Origin: Mycobacterium sp.
GTDB taxonomy: Bacteria > Actinomycetota > Actinomycetes > Mycobacteriales > Mycobacteriaceae
Length of the DNA stretch: 11,023 bases
NCBI GenBank assembly: GCA_019246375.1
Contig: JAFAQO010000455.1
Coordinates: 1-11,023, forward strand
Reading direction: 5' to 3'
The stretch's first letter is position 1; each line of letters begins with the position of its first letter. The notes below the pieces were generated by a model. That model was not told the origin of the DNA. It did not search any database and worked only from the letters and a program-made list of their open reading frames with translations. The position numbers and the translations under genes are program-made. Of the stretch, positions 1 to 5,549 are shown in pieces.

Positions 1-1005
1 GCCGTCCTGGTCGAGGCTGTCGCGATCCCCCCGCGGCCGTTGCAGGTAGAACCCGCCGCCGCGGTCGTCGATCTCCACGTCGGTGGAAAGCTCAGCCGCC
101 ACTGCCTCATACTCGCCGAGGTGTTCTTGCCAGGCAGCCCGTTGTTCTTCCAGAGTCTGGCGACCGGCCACCGTCAGCTCATTCTGCTCGCCCAGCACTC
201 TGACTTCGTCGTCGATCAGGACCTCCCAGTCAGAGACCCGATCGAGCAGATCGCCGCTATCGCTGGGCAGCCACAGCGCCCGGGTGTGCCGCGCCAGCAA
301 CGTGTGTTGGTGGTCATGGCCCAGCACCGAGGTGAGCACTGGGATCAGCCGGTCCAGATCTATGACGGCAGCGGCCGTGTCTCCGGCCTCACCCACACAG
401 ATCGCCGCCGCGAGTTGGATGGCAAGGCTCTCCGGGTGATCATCGCCGAGCGCTTGTCGTGCGCCCAGCGCTGCGGCTGTCAATTCCTCGCGCGCGCCAA
501 TCCGGTCGCCGAGCTGTCGTCGCAGCTCGCCGATCTGGTGGCGCGCGCTCAAGGTCGAGTGATGCCCGGCTCCAAATACCCGTTGCTCGTCGCCGTAGAG
601 CTGCACCCACACCGCCAAAGCTTCCGCCGGGGTGACACCGAGTGCCGGGCCGCAGCACGCCAGGGTGTGGCGGGCTACCAGAGTGCTCGGATGATCGGCG
701 CCAAGCACCTTCGTCGCAATGGGAACCATCGGCCTGACCGCGTCGACGGCACCGGAAACATCGCCGGCCCTAAGCCGCCAGCTGGCAACGAGCGCCGCAA
801 CCGCCAGCGTGTCGGGGTGGTATGGACCCAAAGTTCCGGTATGGGCGGTCTGCAACTCAGTGCCAAGACGCAAAGCATTTTCCAACTCGCCGGCAGCTGC
901 ACTGGCCATCGCCGCCTCGTACAGTTCGCTCAGCGCTGCCGCACCACCCGGCGAATCTTCGTCACTCGGCACGAGACCTCGCCTATCAGAACCACTTTCA
1001 GTCAT
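1..1005 (-). CDS. Tetratricopeptide-repeat protein, C-terminus beyond window
   Basis: The minus strand reads open from an ATG at 1005 to the left edge, giving 335 residues without a stop. A motif of the form LG-x-x-HP-x-TL-x-AR recurs at residues 59, 101, 144, 186, 228 and 271, so the period is 42-43 residues. This matches the kinesin-light-chain-like TPR class (TPR_10/TPR_12), in which helix pairs stack into a peptide-binding superhelix. Residues 1-25 are acidic, Ser/Gly-rich and probably disordered. I see no signal peptide or membrane segment, so it is probably cytoplasmic. In actinobacteria such repeats occur alone or fused to NB-ARC or CHAT domains, so the missing C-terminus could carry an effector domain. 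The role is unknown. The ATG has no strong ribosome binding site, so the start is only moderately sure. It lies 97 bases after the hydrolase gene on the same strand. The repeats alternate with Glu/Arg-rich helices, which supports real coding here rather than in the opposing frames. Confidence 0.85.
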   Translation of the reverse strand, partial: MTESGSDRRGLVPSDEDSPGGAAALSELYEAAMASAAAGELENALRLGTELQTAHTGTLGPYHPDTLAVAALVASWRLRAGDVSGAVDAVRPMVPIATKVLGADHPSTLVARHTLACCGPALGVTPAEALAVWVQLYGDEQRVFGAGHHSTLSARHQIGELRRQLGDRIGAREELTAAALGARQALGDDHPESLAIQLAAAICVGEAGDTAAAVIDLDRLIPVLTSVLGHDHQHTLLARHTRALWLPSDSGDLLDRVSDWEVLIDDEVRVLGEQNELTVAGRQTLEEQRAAWQEHLGEYEAVAAELSTDVEIDDRGGGFYLQRPRGDRDSLDQDG

Positions 1006-1089
1006 AAGCTCACATACCGGTCCTTGGGGAACATCGCTTCTGCAGCTTACCGTGCACGATATGAAGCTACCTGCGGAAGTCCGGCAGCT

Positions 1090-1109
1090 CGCGTGACAAT
1101 GATCACGCG
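1090..1109 (-). terminator. Stem-loop over the end of the hydrolase gene
   Basis: CGCGTGA (1090-1096) and TCACGCG (1103-1109) are perfect 7-bp inverted arms around a 6-base loop. The right arm contains the hydrolase stop codon (1103-1105). No T-run follows on the minus strand, so as a terminator it would be of the U-poor kind described in mycobacteria. It could equally be a protein-binding palindrome for the downstream TPR gene. The rest of 1006..1102 shows no convincing promoter. Confidence 0.3.
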
Positions 1110-1882
1110 CGTGGGCTTGGCGAGTCCAGGAACCGCTGAACGACTTCGGTGAGGATTGTGCCGCCCTTGGTGTTGAGGTGAATGCCGTCGATGTGGAACT
1201 CCCAGCCATTCATCCGGGCGATTTCGTCGAAGCTGCGTCGCAGTATCAGCTGCCGGAACAGATAATCGCGATAGAGCGACGGGAACGAAAGCCGGGTGAA
1301 GGGCTTGGCGCTCTTGACGCGATCGAGTTCTTGTTGGAAGAACTCATAAAAGGGGATGTAGTCGAGGCGCTTACTTGCTGCGGTATCACGGATCACGCGG
1401 TTGTAGGCGGCGAATAGCTCGTTGAGTCGCGACTGGACAGCATTCGTCGACTGCAGATCCTCGCCCACGGGAGCAAGAGAGCTCAGCGCAACCCTGGCGT
1501 TCGTCTCATGCTGCAGTCTGCACGTGATCAGTTCGAGGTTGTCGGCGAACCACCCGGGCGACGGCACGTCGGGCAGTCGCTTCCAAACGCGGGCGAGCCG
1601 CCGGAAATTCGGAAAGACGCTTGCCAAAATGTCGTTGGTGCCGATAAGGATGACAACGCGGTCCGGCCTTACGCTGATCGCTCGGTGGAGCCGTCCGATC
1701 ACATTGAACGAGAGGTCACCGCCCACGCCCATGTTGACGAATCGGAATCGCCGGTTCTTGGGCCGTTTCTGCAACTCGGCGATCCACTTGTAGGTTCCTT
1801 TCGACGCGGTGGTGCTCGATCCGAGGCAGGCCACCGTTTCAACCGGGTGGGCATGTCGCATGGGACTGCTTGACTCAACCAT
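1103..1882 (-). CDS. SGNH/GDSL-family hydrolase
   Basis: A 259-residue protein with the conserved blocks of SGNH esterases. Block I is LGSST at 20-24, with S23 as likely nucleophile and Ser replacing the usual Asp of GDS. Block II is NMGVGG at 50-55. Block III is IGTND at 80-84, with N83 in the oxyanion hole. Block V is DGIHLN at 232-237, with D232 and H235 completing the triad. Family members cleave ester bonds in lipids, acetylated sugars or small metabolites; the substrate here is unknown. There is no signal peptide or membrane segment, so it is probably cytoplasmic. I chose the ATG at 1882 because it lies 19 bases after the monooxygenase stop; longer reading to 1984 would overlap that gene by 83 bases. 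The ribosome site is weak (GGA five bases upstream). It forms an operon with the upstream monooxygenase. Base composition is low for the window: 28 of 60 G+C in 1321-1380. Confidence 0.85.
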   Translation of the reverse strand: MVESSSPMRHAHPVETVACLGSSTTASKGTYKWIAELQKRPKNRRFRFVNMGVGGDLSFNVIGRLHRAISVRPDRVVILIGTNDILASVFPNFRRLARVWKRLPDVPSPGWFADNLELITCRLQHETNARVALSSLAPVGEDLQSTNAVQSRLNELFAAYNRVIRDTAASKRLDYIPFYEFFQQELDRVKSAKPFTRLSFPSLYRDYLFRQLILRRSFDEIARMNGWEFHIDGIHLNTKGGTILTEVVQRFLDSPSPRA

Positions 1883-1901
1883 TCGTGTCCGGTTCAGCAG
1901 G

Positions 1902-3524
1902 TCAGTGGCGCCCGAGGATCCGACAGAGCATCTGACGCAGTTCCTTCTCCGGCGATTCGGGCAGGGTCTCGGCTCGCCAGGCAACGAAATCGTCGGGGCG
2001 CACGAGTAGCGCAGAATCGGTCGACAGGCCCGTCAACGCTGCCCATCGGCTGTCGATGTCTCGTACGTCAGCGTCGGAGCCAATGCCGTGGACATCAATC
2101 GAGACGTTGAGGTGTTTCGACGTTGCCTCAGCGGCGGTCCGCCATGGCTTGCCCGCTGAACCGGTGAATAAAGTGAATCCTGATCCGAGCAGATCGATCG
2201 TCGACATGCGGACACCCTCCACAAGCACCCACGCATGCGGGACTCTAGTTCCAGGCTCGCCCCGCAGTTTCTCGTTCTCGACCAGCTCTACCGCATCACG
2301 GTCCGGTGCCGACGGCCGATCACTGACTACCGCCGATGAGCGGTACTTGTAGCCGGCGATCATGAAAAACAGCGGCAGATCTTCTTCGGCGGGCAGCTTT
2401 GGGCGGTTTTCCTCTATGGGAAGAAACGACATGGCCGGGCCGGTCAGTGACTGCCGCGCCGCGAATCGCCCGACGGGGTGGCGCTCGGCATGGTAGGTGT
2501 CAAGTAGCTCCGGGCCCGCTGTTCCCTGCAGCACCGCTGAGAGCTTCCAAGTCAGGTTATGTGCGCTTTCGATGGCACTGTTCGCTCCGCCGCCTTTGAA
2601 TGGCGGCATGGTATGGGCCGAATCGCCCACCAGAAATATCCGGTCGCAACGGAATTGATCCGCGACTTGTTCGTAGGGCTGCCAGGCGGCGACGTCAACG
2701 ATTTCCACATCGATGGGCACGCCGATGGCTTTGAGCAGCATCTTGTGGCACCGCTGCGAAGTGAACTGATCGATGGTCTCACCTCGACTGGGAAAGTAGG
2801 TAGTGGCGAAGACGCCAAGTTCGCCCTGCGCCACCACAAATACTCCGTTCACCTCTGAGTTGATGACCTGGACACCGTCGCCGTCTCCCAAGTCCGGGAC
2901 GAACTGACGCCACGGCGCACGAAAATAGATGAAAACAAAGAAGATCGGCAGCTGGCCGAACCCAGATGCGCTGATGCCCAGGTGTCGCCGAATGGGGCTG
3001 TGTGTCCCGTCAGCAGCGATCAGGTAGTCGGCCTGTACGACTGATCTCACGCCGCTGTCGATGTCCTCGATCGTCGCGGTGACACCCGTGTCGTCCTGGC
3101 TGAACAACACCAATTCCGTGCCGTATCGCACTTCGCTGCCCCGGCGGCGCGTTTCCTCCAGCAGAATCGGTTCCAATCTGCTTTGTGGACAGTACCTCCC
3201 GTATGGCTCGGGACTAAGCCCCGCAGCGCTCGGCAGAAATGCGGCGGCATCGAGCACCCCGGTCTCTTCACGGCTGCTGAGCGTCGCTTTGCACACCATG
3301 GTCGAGATTTGTTCGGCGACCGCGTCGATCTGACTCCCGACACCCAGACGCCGCAGTATCTCCAGGCTCCGGAAGGTGAGATTGCGGGCCTTGGGATATA
3401 TGAAAGTCGCACGGCGCTTTTCGACCAACAGTGAGTCGACGCCTTGACGCGCGAGCAAAGCCGACATCGAGAGACCGCCTACCCCGGCCCCCGCTATCAA
3501 AACTGAGCAATGGCGTTCGAACAT
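1902..3524 (-). CDS. FAD-dependent aromatic monooxygenase (class A flavoprotein)
   Basis: A 540-residue protein of the PheA/TfdB/TcmG-like FAD-binding family, which hydroxylates aromatic or polyketide substrates using NAD(P)H and O2. The N-terminal dinucleotide-binding loop GAGVGG is at 12-17, followed by an acidic residue ending strand two (E35). The DG motif is ADGTHSPIR at 171-179. The GD motif that binds the FAD pyrophosphate is LVGDSAHTMPPFKGGG at 298-313. It continues into NSAIESAHNLTWKL, where the family more often has N-T-x-x-x-D-A-x-N-L. The C-terminal thioredoxin-like lid ends with LVRPDDFVAWRAE at 507-519, near the family consensus. Length is typical (about 500-570). The substrate cannot be read from the sequence; drug-inactivating enzymes such as rifampicin monooxygenase have the same architecture. 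It has its own promoter within a palindrome cluster, so it is probably inducible. It is cotranscribed with the SGNH hydrolase 19 bases downstream. Confidence 0.9.
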   Translation of the reverse strand: MFERHCSVLIAGAGVGGLSMSALLARQGVDSLLVEKRRATFIYPKARNLTFRSLEILRRLGVGSQIDAVAEQISTMVCKATLSSREETGVLDAAAFLPSAAGLSPEPYGRYCPQSRLEPILLEETRRRGSEVRYGTELVLFSQDDTGVTATIEDIDSGVRSVVQADYLIAADGTHSPIRRHLGISASGFGQLPIFFVFIYFRAPWRQFVPDLGDGDGVQVINSEVNGVFVVAQGELGVFATTYFPSRGETIDQFTSQRCHKMLLKAIGVPIDVEIVDVAAWQPYEQVADQFRCDRIFLVGDSAHTMPPFKGGGANSAIESAHNLTWKLSAVLQGTAGPELLDTYHAERHPVGRFAARQSLTGPAMSFLPIEENRPKLPAEEDLPLFFMIAGYKYRSSAVVSDRPSAPDRDAVELVENEKLRGEPGTRVPHAWVLVEGVRMSTIDLLGSGFTLFTGSAGKPWRTAAEATSKHLNVSIDVHGIGSDADVRDIDSRWAALTGLSTDSALLVRPDDFVAWRAETLPESPEKELRQMLCRILGRH

Positions 3525-3559
3525 GATTCATCTCACTGCAACCAGCAGGCCAACGATCA

Positions 3560-3598
3560 GATAGTTACTATCAAATGGTAGATACTACCAGTTTGGTA
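3560..3598. promoter_or_regulatory. Operator cluster upstream of the monooxygenase
   Basis: Three perfect palindromes are packed into 39 bases. GATAGT-T-ACTATC is at 3560-3572. TGGTAG-ATA-CTACCA is at 3576-3590. TACCA-GTT-TGGTA is at 3586-3598 and shares an arm with the second. The half-site TGGTAG/CTACCA therefore alternates in orientation with a 9-base period, and the GATAGT site looks like a diverged copy. The second palindrome contains the predicted -10 box and the third lies in the promoter spacer, the usual position for a repressor. The regulator is not encoded in an adjacent gene. Confidence 0.6.
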
Positions 3599-3610
3599 TA
3601 CGTCCGCCAA
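3582..3610 (-). promoter_or_regulatory. Predicted sigma-A promoter of monooxygenase-hydrolase operon
   Basis: On the minus strand TTGGCG (3610-3605) and TAGTAT (3587-3582) are separated by exactly 17 bases, and each matches the consensus at four of six positions. Transcription would start near 3575, giving a leader of about 50 bases before the ATG at 3524. It lies in the 103-base gap after the ABC-F stop codon, so the monooxygenase unit need not depend on readthrough from the ABC-F gene. Confidence 0.5.
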
Positions 3611-3627
3611 GGGTTCTCCGAAACGGG

Positions 3628-5412
3628 CTAGCGGTCATCCACCCGCTCCGAGAGCTCCAGCCAGCGGTTCTCCAGCGCGGCGACGTCGTTTTCAAGCGTG
3701 CGAAGCTGCTTCGTCAGCCGCGTGAGTCCGACGTGGTCGGATTGGTCGTGCTCGGCGAGTTCGAGGTGCTTGGCCGTGATCTGGTCGGCCAGGCGTGCCA
3801 GGCGGCGCTCGACTGTAGCCAGCTCCTTCTGCGCGGCGCGGAGTTCGGCGCCCGACCGGGCCTCCGGCTTTCCGGTGGCCGCCGGCGGTCGAGCCGCCCG
3901 CCCGGCCGTCACCTCGGCGGCCAGCCGCAGGTATTCGTCAATGCCGCCCGGCAGATGCCGCAACCGGCCATTGAGGATCGCGTACTGCTGATCAGTGACG
4001 CGTTCGAGTAGGTAGCGGTCGTGGGAGACGACAATCAGTGTGCCCGGCCAGGAATCGAGCAGATCCTCAGTGGCGGTCAGCGTCTCGGTGTCCACGTCGT
4101 TGGTTGGCTCGTCGAGCAGCAGCACATTGGGTTCGGCCAGCAACGTGAGCATGAGCTGCAGCCGTCGGCGTTGACCTCCGGAAAGTTCACCCACGCGCGC
4201 GGAAAGCTGATCGCGGGCGAACCCTAACCGCTCCAGCAGCTGGGCCGGGGTGACTTCGCGACCGTCGACCTGGTAGCCGGTGCGCAGCCTGCCCAGCACG
4301 TCGGCGACCCGGTCGCCAGTCATAGGTGCCAGTTCGTCGTCCTGCTGGTCCAGCATCGCCAGCCGGACCGTCTTGCCCCGTTTGACACGCCCGGTATCTG
4401 GCTGGAGGGTGCCGGCGATCAGCGCCAGCAGACTGGACTTTCCGGCGCCGTTGGCGCCGACGATGCCGGTGCGTTCACCTGGGCCGATGCGCCATTCGAC
4501 ATCACGCAACACCGGCCGGCGGCCAAACGAGACCGAGACGTCGAGCAGGTCGATAACGTCCTTGCCGAGCCGCGCTGTCGCCAGCTTCGCCAGCTCAACG
4601 GTGTTGCGCAGCGGCGGCACGTCGGCGATCAGCTGATTGGCGGCGTCGATCCGGAACCTGGGCTTCGAAGTTCGGGCCGGTGCGCCCCGACGGAGCCACG
4701 CCAGTTCCTTGCGCATCAGGTTCTGCCGCTTGGCCTCGGCCGCTGCCGCCAGCCGATCGCGTTCGACACGCTGCAGCACATAGGCCGCGTAACCGCCCTC
4801 AAACGGCTCCACGGTGCCGTCGTGCACCTCCCACGTCGTGGTGGCCACCTCGTCGAGAAACCAGCGGTCGTGCGTCACCAACAGCAGCCCGCCAGTGTTG
4901 CGGCTCCAGCGTTGACGCAGGTGGCCGGCAAGCCAGGTGATGCCTTCGATGTCAAGGTGATTCGTGGGCTCGTCGAGGGCGATGACATCCCACTCGCCGA
5001 CCAGCAGCGCGGCCAGCTGCAGCCGTCGCCGCTGGCCGCCGCTGAGGGTGTCGACCGTAGCGTCCCAAGCGATGTCCGAGACGAGCCCATCCACCACCTC
5101 GCGGACCTGCGGGTTAGCCGCCCACTGATGCGCGGCCTGATCGCCGACCAGCGTCCAACCGACGGTGCGCTGCCCGTCAAGGGTGTCGGCCTGGCTGAGC
5201 GCGCCGACCCGCAAACCGCTGCGCCAGGTGACCCGGCCCGAATCCGGGCGCAGTCGTCCGGTGAGCAAGCCCAGCAGACTGGACTTGCCGTCTCCGTTTC
5301 GTCCCACAATGCCGATGCGCGCGCCGTCGCTGATTCCCAGGCTCACCGACTCGAAGACGAACTGAGTCGGGTACGCCAGGTGCACGGCCTCGGCCCCAAG
5401 CAGGTGCGCCAC
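3628..5412 (-). CDS. ABC-F ATPase, Uup-like
   Basis: A 594-residue soluble protein with two ABC ATPase domains and no membrane segment, typical of the ABC-F family, which acts on the ribosome rather than in transport. Domain 1 has Walker A GRNGDGKS (37-44), signature LSGGQ (123-127) and Walker B ending DEPTNHLD (147-154). Domain 2 has Walker A GANGAGKS (319-326), signature LSGGQ (410-414) and LLLDEPTNDVD (431-441). The charged helical linker (about 212-285) corresponds to the segment that contacts P-site tRNA. The C-terminal Glu/Arg/Leu-rich region (about 518-590) is a predicted coiled coil, which points to Uup rather than EttA. It resembles, from memory, the product split between Rv1668c and Rv1667c in M. 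tuberculosis, annotated there as macrolide transport; resistance is not shown here. I chose GTG 5412 because the first domain begins there and a -10-like TAGCTT lies seven bases before it. A longer start at 5532 would invade the divergent gene. Confidence 0.88.
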   Translation of the reverse strand: MAHLLGAEAVHLAYPTQFVFESVSLGISDGARIGIVGRNGDGKSSLLGLLTGRLRPDSGRVTWRSGLRVGALSQADTLDGQRTVGWTLVGDQAAHQWAANPQVREVVDGLVSDIAWDATVDTLSGGQRRRLQLAALLVGEWDVIALDEPTNHLDIEGITWLAGHLRQRWSRNTGGLLLVTHDRWFLDEVATTTWEVHDGTVEPFEGGYAAYVLQRVERDRLAAAAEAKRQNLMRKELAWLRRGAPARTSKPRFRIDAANQLIADVPPLRNTVELAKLATARLGKDVIDLLDVSVSFGRRPVLRDVEWRIGPGERTGIVGANGAGKSSLLALIAGTLQPDTGRVKRGKTVRLAMLDQQDDELAPMTGDRVADVLGRLRTGYQVDGREVTPAQLLERLGFARDQLSARVGELSGGQRRRLQLMLTLLAEPNVLLLDEPTNDVDTETLTATEDLLDSWPGTLIVVSHDRYLLERVTDQQYAILNGRLRHLPGGIDEYLRLAAEVTAGRAARPPAATGKPEARSGAELRAAQKELATVERRLARLADQITAKHLELAEHDQSDHVGLTRLTKQLRTLENDVAALENRWLELSERVDDR

Positions 5413-5419
5413 TGGGTCA

Positions 5420-5447
5420 AAGCTAGCGGCGATCGCAAGCGCGGCAA
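5420..5447 (-). promoter_or_regulatory. Predicted leaderless promoter of ABC-F gene
   Basis: On the minus strand TTGCCG (5447-5442) and TAGCTT (5425-5420) are 16 bases apart. TAGCTT fits the mycobacterial -10 pattern TANNNT and ends seven bases before GTG 5412, so transcription would begin at or next to the start codon. This agrees with the absence of a Shine-Dalgarno sequence there. Confidence 0.4.
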
Positions 5448-5472
5448 AGCCGGGCGCGGCCGGCCGAAGCCA

Positions 5473-5501
5473 TTGGGGCAGGTTCGCCGATATGCCATGA
5501 T
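5473..5501 (+). promoter_or_regulatory. Possible promoter of the hydrolase/AMP-binding fusion gene
   Basis: TTGGGG (5473-5478) and CATGAT (5496-5501) are 17 bases apart, and the latter matches TATAAT at four of six positions. Start would be near 5508, leaving a leader of about 40 bases before GTG 5550. The match is weak and the call depends on its position in the 137-base divergent gap. Confidence 0.25.
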
Positions 5502-5539
5502 GTGAACGCTGCCAGGCTGGATGCAGCAGCAATGTTGGT

Positions 5540-5544
5540 AGGAG
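5540..5544 (+). promoter_or_regulatory. Ribosome binding site deciding the fusion-gene start
   Basis: AGGAG lies five bases before GTG 5550. The in-frame alternatives, GTG 5502 and ATG 5532, have no comparable site. They would add 16 or 6 mostly alanine-rich residues. Confidence 0.5.
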
Positions 5545-5549
5545 CAGCG

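Noticed and set aside
1036..1102. A promoter for the TPR gene (TTGTCA at 1099-1094, TATCGT at 1061-1056)
   Set aside because: The spacing between the two boxes is far from 17 bases and neither has a proper partner, so I do not call a promoter here.
40..1152. A 370-codon open frame on the plus strand
   Set aside because: It lies opposite the TPR gene. Its product has no recognisable domain, whereas the minus strand shows six regular TPR-type repeats over the same bases. Long antisense frames are expected in GC-rich DNA.
1883..1984. Extension of the SGNH hydrolase by 34 codons to 1984
   Set aside because: It would overlap the monooxygenase C-terminus by 83 bases, and the extra Arg/Cys-rich residues do not resemble the family. 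ATG 1882 lies just after the upstream stop.
4822..5505. A 227-codon plus-strand frame opposite the ABC-F gene
   Set aside because: The minus-strand ABC-F motifs (both Walker A and signature sequences) account for this stretch. The plus-strand product has no recognisable family features.
5413..5532. Extension of the ABC-F gene by 40 codons to an ATG at 5532
   Set aside because: The added residues are not part of the ABC-F fold, and the extension would cover the promoter region of the divergent gene and reach its longest possible start.
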